From: Streptomyces antibioticus
GTDB taxonomy: Bacteria > Actinomycetota > Actinomycetes > Streptomycetales > Streptomycetaceae
Length of the DNA stretch: 64,000 bases
Reading direction: 5' to 3'
Assembly: GCF_002019855.1 (NCBI RefSeq)
Contig: NZ_CM007717.1
Coordinates: forward strand, 3,040,645 to 3,104,644
The position numbers and the translations under genes are program-made. Numbering within the stretch: position 1 is the stretch's first letter; each line of letters opens with the position of its first letter. Below are positions 26,826-35,184 of the stretch, piece by piece. Below the pieces are notes generated by a model, which worked only from the letters and a program-made list of their open reading frames with translations, did no database searches and had not been told where the DNA came from.

Positions 26826-27953
26826 TCAGGGGTGCAGGATCACCAGGTCGTCGCGGTGGACGACCTCCCGCTCGTACTCCGCGCCCAGTTCCCGGGCCAG
26901 TTCCCGGGTGGACCTCCCGATCAGCCGGGGGATCTCGCGGGCGTCGAAGTTGACGAGCCCCCGCGCCACCGGCCGGCCGCCGGTGTCGCGCAGCTCGACG
27001 GGGTCGCCCGCGCTGAACTCGCCCTCGACGCCGGCGATCCCAGCCGGCAGCAGTGAGGAGCGCCGCTCGACGACCGCCCGTACCGCGCCGTCGTCGAGGG
27101 TGATCGAGCCCTGCGGGGTGGAGGCGTGCTGGAGCCAGAGCAGCCGGTCGGCGGAGCGCTTGCCGGTGGCGTGGAAGTAGGTGCCGGTGTCCTTGCCGCC
27201 GAGGGCGTCGGCCGCGTGGACGGCGCTGGTGAGGACCACGGGGATGCCGGCGGCGGCCGCGATCCGGGCGGCCTCGACCTTGGTGACCATGCCGCCGGTG
27301 CCGACGCCCGCCTTGCCGGCGCTGCCGATCTCGACGTGCGCGAGGTCCTCGGGGCCGTGCACCTCGGCGATCCTGGAGGTGCCCGGCTTCGCGGGGTCGC
27401 CGTCGTAGACGCCGTCGACGTCGGAGAGCAGGACGAGCAGGTCGGCGTGGACGAGGTGGGCGACGAGGGCGGCGAGCCGGTCGTTGTCGCCGAAGCGGAT
27501 CTCGTCGGTGGCGACCGTGTCGTTCTCGTTGACGACCGGGCAGGCGCCCATCGCGAGCAGCTTGTCCAGGGTGCGGGAGGCGTTGCGGTGGTGGGCGCGG
27601 CGGCTCATGTCGTCGCTGGTCAGCAGCACCTGTCCGACGCGCACGGAGTAGCGGGCGAAGGAGGCGGTGTAGCGGGCGACGAGGAGTCCCTGGCCGACGC
27701 TGGCGGCGGCCTGCTGACGGGCGAGGTCCCGGGGCCGGCGGCGCAGGCCGAGGGGGGCGAGTCCGGCGGCGATGGCGCCGGAGGAGACCAGGACGATCTC
27801 CCGCTCGCCGCCGCTGCGGCTCTTGGCGAGGACGTCGACGAGCGCGTCGACCCGGTCGGCGTCCAGTCCGCCGGAGGCGGTGGTCAGCGACGAGGAGCCC
27901 ACCTTGACGACGATCCTGCGGGCCTCGCCCACGGCCTGCCTTGCCCCTGCCAC
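26826..27953 (-). CDS. proB: Glutamate 5-kinase
   Basis: 375 residues. First and feedback-regulated step of proline synthesis: phosphorylates the gamma-carboxylate of glutamate. The amino-acid-kinase domain has IVVKVGSSSLTT, VLVSSGAIAAGLAPL, VNENDTVATDEIRFGDNDRLAALVA and GTGGMVTKVEAA. A C-terminal PUA domain (AGDPVELRDTGGRPVARGLVNF) completes the two-domain form. GTG 27953 is used; GTG 27932 (VGEARRIV), with AAGGCAGG upstream, is possible. It is divergent from the pyruvyl transferase gene. obg and proB-proA are neighbours in many actinobacteria; here a glycan cluster separates them. Confidence 0.97.
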   Translation of the reverse strand: MAGARQAVGEARRIVVKVGSSSLTTASGGLDADRVDALVDVLAKSRSGGEREIVLVSSGAIAAGLAPLGLRRRPRDLARQQAAASVGQGLLVARYTASFARYSVRVGQVLLTSDDMSRRAHHRNASRTLDKLLAMGACPVVNENDTVATDEIRFGDNDRLAALVAHLVHADLLVLLSDVDGVYDGDPAKPGTSRIAEVHGPEDLAHVEIGSAGKAGVGTGGMVTKVEAARIAAAAGIPVVLTSAVHAADALGGKDTGTYFHATGKRSADRLLWLQHASTPQGSITLDDGAVRAVVERRSSLLPAGIAGVEGEFSAGDPVELRDTGGRPVARGLVNFDAREIPRLIGRSTRELARELGAEYEREVVHRDDLVILHP

Positions 27954-28174
27954 CTTGATCCTCGCCCCTCGGCTAGTCCACGACTGCCTGGCAATCTACG
28001 CGAACGGGGCCTGGGGACGCGCGCGGGTTCCAGTCCCCGGACAACGGGCGAACCACGCTTTTCGTGACCATTTGCTCACAGGTTGCGTACGGCAAAGAGG
28101 TTGTGAGGGTTCCATATGGAGTTTGAAGGTCATCCAAATTTATTTTGAAGTACGTGTCCCTTACAGTTCGCCCT

Positions 28175-29578
28175 GTGAAGCGCCTACTCCTCAGATCGGG
28201 GAAGAGCCCCTTCGACGTGGTTCCCGTCGAGGAGGCCCTCCACCGCGATGTTTTCGCCACCAACTCCGGCAACCTCATCTTCAGTGATGCCGCACACAAG
28301 ATCCTCACCGTGCCCGGCCGCACGGAGGTCGTGTCCAACGGCATAGCCACCGAGGTCGGTGCCGCGGGCCGGATCAACGAGGAGTACGACGCCTTCGTCG
28401 TCCCGCTGGCCAACGCCTTCCGGCCGACGTTCGAGCTGCCGCTCCAGCGGCTGACCCGGCTGATCTCCAAGCTGAAGATCCCGGTCGTGGTGCTGGGTGT
28501 CGGCGCGCAGGCCGGTCTGGACAACGACCCGGCGCGGCTGAAGGCCATGGAGCCGACGGTGCGCGCGTTCGTCTCGGCGGTGCTGGACCACAGCGCGTCC
28601 ATCGGGGTGCGCGGCGAGTTCACGGCCAAGTACCTGACCGACATGGGCTTCCGGGACGTGGAGATCATCGGCTGTCCGTCGCTGTTCATGCACGGCGACC
28701 GGCTCGGCGTCGAGAAGCGGGTGGAGGCGCTGACCGCGGAGTCGCGCATCGCGATCAACGGCTCGCACACCGCGGTCCGCTCCGGCGGGCTCAAGCCGAT
28801 CATCACGCGCACCCATGAGCACTACCCGAACCTGTGCTTCATCGGCCAGAACATCACCGACGCCCGGCAGTTGCACTGGCGGGACGTCAACTCCCCGGCC
28901 GGCCGCGTCAAGCAGATGCCGACCCACCCCGACCACCCGATGTACCGCGAGGGCAAGGCCCGCGTCTACATCGACCCGGTCACCTGGATCGACGATCTCA
29001 AGGGGTACGACTTCTCCTTCGGTTCGCGCATCCACGGCAACATCGCGGCGCTGCTGGCGGGTACGCCGGCGACCGTGCTGTGCGGTGACTCGCGGACGCT
29101 GGAGCTGTGCCGTTACTTCGAGATCCCGCACCGGCCGCTGAACGAGGCGCCGGCGGACACCGATCCGGCGCGGCTGTACGAGGAGGCCGACTTCAGCGCG
29201 CTGAACGGCAACCACCGGGAGCGGTTCGACCGGTTCATGGGCTTCCTGGAGAAGAACGGCCTGGAGAACACCTTCACCCACGGCGACGGCGGCGCGGCCT
29301 TCGACAAGCAGCTCCGCTCCCTGCGCTTCCCGGCGGGCATCCGGCCCTGGACCGACGCCGATCTCGCCTCGCTGACCAGCCGGTTCGGCTGGCTCCAGCA
29401 GCAGATCACCTCGCTGGACGCGGACAACGCGCAGTTGCGGCGGGAGCTGGCGAAGTCGCGGGCCGGCGCGAAGGCGGCCGCGAAGGCCGCCATGGCCATC
29501 CCGGCGCCCTCGATCTACCGCCGGGCCCGGCGCGTGGTGGGCGGTCCGATCCGCCGGGCGCTGAAGCCCACCAAGTGA
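28175..29578 (+). CDS. Polysaccharide pyruvyl transferase family protein
   Basis: About 467 residues. The Rossmann-like halves hold VVLGVGAQAGLDN and SIGVRGEFTAKYLTDMG-IIGCPSLFM, with the family C-terminal motif FSFGSRIHGNIAALLAGTPA. Such enzymes ketal-link pyruvate from PEP to sugars of wall polymers or exopolysaccharide. The last 70 residues are a helical coiled-coil (LQQQITSLDADNAQLRREL) and a basic tail that may bind membrane. GTG 28175 is chosen because TACAGT (28162-28167) sits 7 bases before it and suggests a leaderless mRNA; in-frame TTG 28145 is an alternative. The 220 bp upstream are unusually AT-rich. First gene of the wall-glycan region. Confidence 0.85.
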   Translation: MKRLLLRSGKSPFDVVPVEEALHRDVFATNSGNLIFSDAAHKILTVPGRTEVVSNGIATEVGAAGRINEEYDAFVVPLANAFRPTFELPLQRLTRLISKLKIPVVVLGVGAQAGLDNDPARLKAMEPTVRAFVSAVLDHSASIGVRGEFTAKYLTDMGFRDVEIIGCPSLFMHGDRLGVEKRVEALTAESRIAINGSHTAVRSGGLKPIITRTHEHYPNLCFIGQNITDARQLHWRDVNSPAGRVKQMPTHPDHPMYREGKARVYIDPVTWIDDLKGYDFSFGSRIHGNIAALLAGTPATVLCGDSRTLELCRYFEIPHRPLNEAPADTDPARLYEEADFSALNGNHRERFDRFMGFLEKNGLENTFTHGDGGAAFDKQLRSLRFPAGIRPWTDADLASLTSRFGWLQQQITSLDADNAQLRRELAKSRAGAKAAAKAAMAIPAPSIYRRARRVVGGPIRRALKPTK

Positions 29579-29589
29579 GCTGACCGACG

Positions 29590-29620
29590 GCCGTACAGCC
29601 GAGCCCGACGGCTGTACGGC
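29590..29620. terminator. Bidirectional terminator between convergent glycan genes
   Basis: GCCGTACAGCC (29590-29600) pairs with GGCTGTACGGC (29610-29620) around a 9-base loop. It lies between the stop of the pyruvyl transferase (plus) and the stop of the GT2 gene (minus). Confidence 0.75.
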
Positions 29621-30849
29621 TAGACGGTCGCCGTCCCGCGCGGCCCCGTGAAGCGCTTCTTGATGCGGCGCAGCTTGCGCCGCACCTTGCGGTTCGCGGC
29701 GCGCAGGAAGGTCTCCGCCGGGGTCTCGCGCCAGCCCGGGTACGCCTTGGCCTCGCGGGGTTCGGCGAGGTAGACGCGGTCGGGGACGCCCGCCTTGCGG
29801 GAGCGGTAGTGCGGGTAGGCCAAGTAGAGCTTGGTGGCGCCCTTCTTGAGGACGGGCTTGGGCTCCCGCTTGTCCGCGATGAACCGGATGACGTCCTCCA
29901 GCAGATCCGGACGCTGCATCGCGACCAGTTCCAGCCGCAGCCGTTCGTGGACCTTGAGCCGCTGGGCCACGCCCTCGTTCCAGTGGGCGTCCATCAGGGG
30001 CCCGGCCAGTTCGAGCTTGGTGCGCCGGATCGTCTCGTCCTGGCGGAGGAAGACCGGCCCGAACTGCGGCAGCAGGGTGACCAGGAACGGACGGACCATC
30101 AGGACGTCCCGCTTGGGTCCCGGCGGCAGCATCCGCTCCAGCAGCCCCATCAGGGCGCGCGCGGAGTCGAAGCGCAGGGTGTAACTGCCGCTCTTCGTCA
30201 CATGCTTGCCGTCGTCACGGCCGACGAGGTAGTAGCAGGTGTGGTCGGCGACGATGGAGACGCCGTCGGCCCGCAGATACGCCTCCATCGTGAACAGGGC
30301 GTCCTCGCCGGTCCACAGCGACTCGTCGAAGCGCATGCCGTGCCGCTCCAGCAGCTCCCGGCGGAACAACTTCTGGGCGCTCAGGGTGAATTTGATGTTG
30401 GAGGAGAAGACGTCCGTACGCTCGCGGTTGCGGCCCCACATGGACTTGGGCGCGTTGCGGTTGACGCCCTCCACCTTGCCGAGGACGACGTCCGTGCCGT
30501 TGCGGTCGGCCATGGCGACCATCCGCTCCAGGGCCTCGGGGCCGAGCCGGTCGTCGGCGTCGAGGAAGAAGACGAAACGGCCCGTGGCCTTGCCCAGGCC
30601 GACGTTGCGCGGGCCGCTGGGGCCGCCGCTGTTCTCCTGGCGGATGACGGTGACGGCCATGGGGGCGCGGGCGGCGAACTCCTCCAGGTACTCCCCCGTG
30701 CCGTCCTGCGAGCCGTCGTCCACGGCGATGACCTCGATGCGGTCCGGGTCCATGCTCTGCGCCTCGATCGAGGCCAGGCACTCGACCAGGTACGGCATCG
30801 CTTCGTACGCCCCGATGACGACCGTGACGTCAGGCTGCGCAAGGGTCAT
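29620..30849 (-). CDS. GT2 family glycosyltransferase
   Basis: 409 residues. The GT-A domain starts VTVVIGAYEAMPYLVECLASI, has VDDGSQDGTGEYL and the metal-binding FFLDADDRLGPEAL (DxD-type), and WTGEDALFTMEAYLRAD with the acceptor-side Glu-Asp. The C-terminal 170 residues are helical and very basic at the end (NRKVRRKLRRIKKRF), as in wall teichoic acid transferases that sit on the membrane. It contains AGVPDRVY, also found in the second GT2 enzyme at 56838-58481. Its own transcription unit is likely: a hairpin at 30980-31003 separates it from the TagF-like gene upstream. Sugar donor and acceptor cannot be told. Confidence 0.88.
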   Translation of the reverse strand: MTLAQPDVTVVIGAYEAMPYLVECLASIEAQSMDPDRIEVIAVDDGSQDGTGEYLEEFAARAPMAVTVIRQENSGGPSGPRNVGLGKATGRFVFFLDADDRLGPEALERMVAMADRNGTDVVLGKVEGVNRNAPKSMWGRNRERTDVFSSNIKFTLSAQKLFRRELLERHGMRFDESLWTGEDALFTMEAYLRADGVSIVADHTCYYLVGRDDGKHVTKSGSYTLRFDSARALMGLLERMLPPGPKRDVLMVRPFLVTLLPQFGPVFLRQDETIRRTKLELAGPLMDAHWNEGVAQRLKVHERLRLELVAMQRPDLLEDVIRFIADKREPKPVLKKGATKLYLAYPHYRSRKAGVPDRVYLAEPREAKAYPGWRETPAETFLRAANRKVRRKLRRIKKRFTGPRGTATV

Positions 30850-30979
30850 TTCTCCCCCTCAGCACGCAACGTTTCCCCCTAGGAAAGTTTCTTGATACCC
30901 GGTCAGACGGTCGAGGTCCTGAGCGGGTTGCCCTGGCCGCCGCACGTGTTGCACATCACAGTGTGCGCCAATGATTCGA

Positions 30980-31003
30980 CCCCCGGAGAGCATTCTCCGG
31001 GGG
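30980..31003 (-). terminator. Terminator after the TagF-like gene
   Basis: A perfect 10-bp stem CCCCCGGAGA/TCTCCGGGGG with a 4-base loop, about 50 bases downstream of the TagF-like stop and upstream of the GT2 start on the same strand. Confidence 0.8.
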
Positions 31004-31056
31004 CCAAATCTTTGGTAATGCGACGGTAACGCGACCGTCATCCGGTCAGCATCCGG

Positions 31057-33195
31057 TCAGCCGGCCGTCACCTCGTTCGCCAGCGCCGCGCCGCCTTCGG
31101 TACCGCCTTCGGGGGCGCTCTCGGGGGCGCCTTCCGCCGCGGCGGCGATCCGGGACTCCTGGCCGACGTTGCGGGCCTCGGCCTTGAGCGCGAGGTCGGC
31201 GATCGCGGTGTCGAACTGCTGGAGGGAGGTCGGCTCGTCGGGGCCGAGCAGGTACTGCTTCAGCGCCCTGCGGTCCTCGGCCAGCGTGTCGGCGGCCGGG
31301 TCGCGCACCGCGTCCAGCAGCCGGTCGAGCCCCTCGGCGGTGTTGTCGAGGATCACGGCCGCGCGCACCGCGGTGTTCTGCCGCCGGAACTCCTCCGCGC
31401 CCAGCTCCGCCGAGTCGGTGACCGCGTACGGCTTGCCGCTGGCGATGAAGTCGGAGACCACGCTGGAGATGTCCGAGACCATGCCCTCGGAGGCGTTGAA
31501 GCAGTCGTACAGCCGCGGTTCGGCGCCGGTGATCACCCGGTGCTCGAAGGACGGGAAGCTCCGCCAGTACGCCGCGTTCCACTCGGCGCGCAGCCGGGCG
31601 GCCTCCTCGTGCTTGCGCATGTCGACGATGCCGTCGCGGCTGGTCACCGCTTCGTCGGCCTTCTCGTCGAAGGACAGCGACAGCTCTTCGAGGCGGGCCT
31701 TGAGCCGGGTCAGCTCGGCCGCCGCCTTCGCCTGGCCGGCCGGGTCGGCCGTGAAGCGGGGGTCGGCGGCGCGCTGCTCGGCGGCCTTCTTGATCAGGGC
31801 GGTGATCCGGCGGTGCGCGGCGCCGGCCTTGGCGCTGCGGGTGCCGGTGAAGGGGTGCGGCTTGTAGAGCACCCGCACCGGGGGCTCGGCGGCGACCAGC
31901 TTCTTCACGATGTTCTCGCCGGCCAGCAGGATCGAGGTGTTGCCCGGGTTGTCGTCCCAGCCCTCCCAGGTGGGCGCGTACAGGATCGTGGGGATGCGGT
32001 CCCCGGGGGCGCCGCTCCAGGTCTCGATCGGCGCGAGCTGGGGGCGGCCGACCTCGACGATGTCCTCGTCGCGGATACCGACGTCGGCGATGGCGTAGCG
32101 GTCGCGGCCGGCCCGGCCGGCGGTCCACACCTCGTCGTACGCCTTGCTGAACGGGTTGACGCTGGCGAGCTTGTCGCTGTCGCCGTGGCCGATGAAGACG
32201 TGCTTCATGGTGGGGACGCGCAGCAGGTGGATGTTCTTGCCGACGTTCGCGGCGTACAGCGCGACCCGCACCGTGGACAGGTCCATGTTCATCAGGTGCA
32301 CCCCTCCGGGCACGCAGATGACGGGGACCGTGGTGGGGGCCATGCGCTCCAGGACGGCGCGCTCGCGCAGGATGATCAGCGGCCGGGAGTCGATCTGCTC
32401 CATCGTCTCCAGCCACATGTTGACCTGGTAGGCGGAGTCCTTGGAGCCGGAGAAGTAGAGCACGGTCTCGGGGCGGTACTCGCGCAGCCAGGTGCTCACG
32501 ACGGCCAGCACCTTGTCGGGCCTGGGCGGCAGCCGGCGGGCGCGCAGGTACGGCACCAGGGCGGCGACGTAGAGCAGGCCCAGGACGACGGTGACGGCCG
32601 TGCCCGCGTAGCCGGCGGCGTCGGAGCCGGTGGCCGCGTAGACGAGCAGGCCGACCACCGCGGCGAGGTCCAGGTGCAGCATCTTCAGGGCGGCCCGGGT
32701 CATCAGCCGGCGCGGCGGGGCGTCGGGCACGGTGAGCCGGGAGACCAGGTCGACGTTGCGGGTGACGACCGGCATCTGGCGGCGCTTGCCGATCAGCGTG
32801 ACCAGGGCGCCGTGCGGGGCCTGGAGGCCGAAGAACAGCGCGAAGCAGGCGATCGCCGCGTAGAAGACCGGCTCGTCCGAGAGTTCGAGTCTGGCGAGGA
32901 GCAGGATCAGCAGCAGCTCACGGACCAGGAACCGGATGGGCAGCCCGACCCGGAGCCGGCTGAGCAGGCTGAGGAGGTAGGTGCCCTTGCGGTGGAGGTA
33001 GAGGTCCGCCAGGTACGTCACGGCGGCCGCGGCGGCGAAGGCGGGGATGCTCGGGACGAGCGCGGCCAGCATGAGGCAGGGGTAGCCCAGCATCATGAGA
33101 ACCGCCGCGGCCAGCTCGGCCGCGCTGCCCACCCGGGCCACGCGAATAGCGGTGGATATCACGGAGAAACCTGCTCTGGGAGGGGTGCCGGTCAT
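31057..33195 (-). CDS. TagF/TarL-like polyol-phosphate transferase with N-terminal membrane domain
   Basis: 712 residues. Residues 1-235 hold about six hydrophobic segments. From about 240 to 650 lies a CDP-glycerol/ribitol glycerophosphotransferase domain: VLYFSGSKDSAYQVNMW, KHVFIGHGDSDKLASVNPFSKAYDEVWTAG, IPTILYAPTWEG, VRVLYKPHPFTGT and the C-terminal DCFNASEGMVSDISSVVSDFI. The two conserved His motifs (GHGD, KPHP) and SD-S match the catalytic set of TagF. It should polymerise or prime a polyol-phosphate chain at the membrane from a CDP-activated unit. The next gene upstream makes such a unit. The Ala/Glu-rich end is disordered. Confidence 0.88.
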   Translation of the reverse strand: MTGTPPRAGFSVISTAIRVARVGSAAELAAAVLMMLGYPCLMLAALVPSIPAFAAAAAVTYLADLYLHRKGTYLLSLLSRLRVGLPIRFLVRELLLILLLARLELSDEPVFYAAIACFALFFGLQAPHGALVTLIGKRRQMPVVTRNVDLVSRLTVPDAPPRRLMTRAALKMLHLDLAAVVGLLVYAATGSDAAGYAGTAVTVVLGLLYVAALVPYLRARRLPPRPDKVLAVVSTWLREYRPETVLYFSGSKDSAYQVNMWLETMEQIDSRPLIILRERAVLERMAPTTVPVICVPGGVHLMNMDLSTVRVALYAANVGKNIHLLRVPTMKHVFIGHGDSDKLASVNPFSKAYDEVWTAGRAGRDRYAIADVGIRDEDIVEVGRPQLAPIETWSGAPGDRIPTILYAPTWEGWDDNPGNTSILLAGENIVKKLVAAEPPVRVLYKPHPFTGTRSAKAGAAHRRITALIKKAAEQRAADPRFTADPAGQAKAAAELTRLKARLEELSLSFDEKADEAVTSRDGIVDMRKHEEAARLRAEWNAAYWRSFPSFEHRVITGAEPRLYDCFNASEGMVSDISSVVSDFIASGKPYAVTDSAELGAEEFRRQNTAVRAAVILDNTAEGLDRLLDAVRDPAADTLAEDRRALKQYLLGPDEPTSLQQFDTAIADLALKAEARNVGQESRIAAAAEGAPESAPEGGTEGGAALANEVTAG

Positions 33196-33247
33196 AGAAG
33201 CCCAAAAGTCCGGAAAATCCTTTGTGAAGGTTTCTGGAGTTTTACGG

Positions 33248-33298
33248 ATTCAGGCCCCTGTGAATTCTCCGTAAACAGGGAGCCACAGGGGCCTGAAT
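33248..33298. repeat. 15-bp inverted repeat upstream of the TagF-like gene
   Basis: ATTCAGGCCCCTGTG (33248-33262) pairs with CACAGGGGCCTGAAT (33284-33298), with a 21-base loop. It lies between the cytidylyltransferase/reductase stop and the TagF start on the same strand, so it can be a terminator or a partial attenuator between the two. Confidence 0.7.
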
Positions 33299-33319
33299 TT
33301 CAATGGCCTTTGAGGTTGA

Positions 33320-34819
33320 TTATGCCATGCCATCCTGACGGTCGAGCACCGAGGCCAGCGCCTGCTCGAAGCCGGAGGCCTTGCCCGCGGGCGCGGTCGG
33401 GTCCTGCTGGCGGACGTCGATGACATGGCCCGTCAGCTCGGAGAGCAGCACGTCGAGGGAGGTCCGGGCGACCGCCTCGGAGGAGAGCAGGCTGCCCGCG
33501 GGTTCCTGTCCGAACGCCTTGGTCCGCATGGGTGTCGCGGTGCGCTCCGGGTTCACGCAGTTCACCCGGACGCCGTCCCCGGCCCATTCGTCGGAGAGCG
33601 CCTGGGTGAGATTCACCATGGCGGCCTTGGTGGAGGAGTAGAGGCTGTACTCGGCGCGGCCGCGGGTGTAGCTGCTGGAGGTGTACAGCAGGAGCTGGCC
33701 CTTGGTCTCGGCGAGGTACTTGTAGGCCGAACGGGCGATTTGCACCGGCGCGAGGTAATTGACCTTCAGCGCTTCCTCGATGGTCGCGTTGTCCGTCTCG
33801 GCGAGCTTGCCGATGCGCAGCACCCCGGCGGTGTTGACGACGTAGTCGATACGGCCGGTCTCGCTGTACGCCTTGGACAGCGCGTCGTCGACCTCCTCGG
33901 GGTTCTCGACGTGCGTGCCGGTGGTGGAGCGGCCCAGCGCGTAGACAGTGGCGCCGTAGGACTCGGCCAGCTCGGCGATGTCCTTGCCGATGCCGTAGGA
34001 GCCGCCGAAGACGACGACGGTCTTGCCGGTCAGCAGCTCGCGGTAGACCTCCTCGCCGTAGGGCTCGGGGGTGGCGGTGGAGGCGAGCTGGAACAGCTTG
34101 TCGGCGATGAAGACGTCGACCGGCTGGGTGACCTTCATGTTGTACTCGTCGCCCGCGACCACGTGGATCGGGACGTCCGGCAGGTACCTGAGGACGACCG
34201 AGCAGTCGTCGGTGGCCTGGAAGTTGGGGTCGCCGGCCGCGACCTCGTAGGCCCGGCGGATCGTCGACAGCTTGAACGCCTGCGGGGTCTGGCCGCGGCG
34301 CAGCCGGGAGCGGTCCGGGATCTCGGTGATGAACTCACCGTCCCCGCCGTGCGTCCGGGTGACGATGATGGTGTCGGCGGACGGAATGGCGACGTCGACG
34401 GCCTCGTAGCGCTCCAGCGCGGCCACGCAGTCGTCGATGACGCGCTGGGACAGCAGGGGCCGTACGGCGTCGTGGAAGAGGACGTTGAGGTCCTCGCCCT
34501 CGGCCAGGCCCTCGCCCAGCGCGCTGATGGCGCGCTCGGTCGTCTCGTTCCGGGTGGTGCCGCCCTCGATGATCCGGGAGACCTTGGTGAACCCCGCCTT
34601 GGCGACGATCTTCTCGATGTCGGGCACATAGCCCGGGGCCATCAGGACGATGACGTCGTCGACCGAGTCGGCCTTCTCGAAGGTGGTCAGGGTGTGCTCG
34701 ATGACTGCCTTGCCTGCGATCTTCAGCAGTTGCTTGGGGATCGACAGACCCACACGCTGACCGGTACCGCCGGCCAGGATCACTGCGGTCGTACGGGGCT
34801 TGGCTATGTGCTGGGACAC
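33320..34819 (-). CDS. Bifunctional cytidylyltransferase / SDR reductase (Bcs1-like, CDP-ribitol synthesis)
   Basis: 499 residues in two domains. Residues 1-245 are an IspD/TarI-type cytidylyltransferase: AVILAGGTGQRVGLSIPKQLLKI, LFHDAVRPLLSQRVIDD and DRSRLRRGQTPQAFKL. Residues 250-499 are a short-chain dehydrogenase: VFGGSYGIGKDIA (NADPH loop) and YSLYSSTKAAMVNL (Tyr-x3-Lys). The fusion matches Haemophilus Bcs1, which reduces ribulose 5-phosphate and activates ribitol 5-phosphate with CTP. GTG 34819 has AAGGTAGG upstream. It precedes the TagF-like gene, which could use CDP-ribitol. Substrate assignment is by family only; the IspD role in isoprenoid synthesis is less likely given the fusion and neighbours. 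Confidence 0.85.
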   Translation of the reverse strand: MSQHIAKPRTTAVILAGGTGQRVGLSIPKQLLKIAGKAVIEHTLTTFEKADSVDDVIVLMAPGYVPDIEKIVAKAGFTKVSRIIEGGTTRNETTERAISALGEGLAEGEDLNVLFHDAVRPLLSQRVIDDCVAALERYEAVDVAIPSADTIIVTRTHGGDGEFITEIPDRSRLRRGQTPQAFKLSTIRRAYEVAAGDPNFQATDDCSVVLRYLPDVPIHVVAGDEYNMKVTQPVDVFIADKLFQLASTATPEPYGEEVYRELLTGKTVVVFGGSYGIGKDIAELAESYGATVYALGRSTTGTHVENPEEVDDALSKAYSETGRIDYVVNTAGVLRIGKLAETDNATIEEALKVNYLAPVQIARSAYKYLAETKGQLLLYTSSSYTRGRAEYSLYSSTKAAMVNLTQALSDEWAGDGVRVNCVNPERTATPMRTKAFGQEPAGSLLSSEAVARTSLDVLLSELTGHVIDVRQQDPTAPAGKASGFEQALASVLDRQDGMA

Positions 34820-35184
34820 CAGAAGACCTACCTTGGGGCGACAGGGAACGGGGAAATGGTCCCACTTGCGGTTACCGCGATGCAAGGTGAGCGCCCTTCG
34901 CCGCATATGTGGGCGCCACCGCCCATTCACCTTGTTGTGAGTTACTCCACAGCGAACGGGTGACGCCTGAGCGTCACGGTACGCCCCGTACCGCACGTGA
35001 TCGGCGGGGTCCTGTGCCCCCGTCCCGGTGAATCGCCCCCGGTCCGCCCGGGTCCCGGCCCCCGGCGCCGACCGCTCGAATGCATGTCGACGCCGTTGCG
35101 GATAAGTTTCGAATAAGAATCAGAGGACGCTGGGAATGGCCTGGGAATGGCCTCTGAATTCCCTACGAGAATTTCGCAGCACCC
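34820..35184. other. Intergenic region upstream of the cytidylyltransferase/reductase
   Basis: 365 bp without a convincing gene. It must hold the promoter of the cytidylyltransferase gene and the end of the phoD unit. Seen: a perfect tandem 11-bp repeat TGGGAATGGCC at 35131-35141 and 35142-35152, bounded by CAGAG and CTCTG that can pair around it, and a local AT-rich patch (35100-35125). No RNA family was recognised. Confidence 0.6.

Noticed and set aside
28184..29281. 365-codon minus-strand frame over the pyruvyl transferase
   Set aside because: The plus strand has the family motifs; the minus product is Arg/Val/Gly-rich without domains.
33320..34819. IspD of the MEP isoprenoid pathway
   Set aside because: The cytidylyltransferase is fused to a short-chain reductase and sits next to a TagF-like gene, which fits CDP-ribitol synthesis better; a separate IspD should exist elsewhere.
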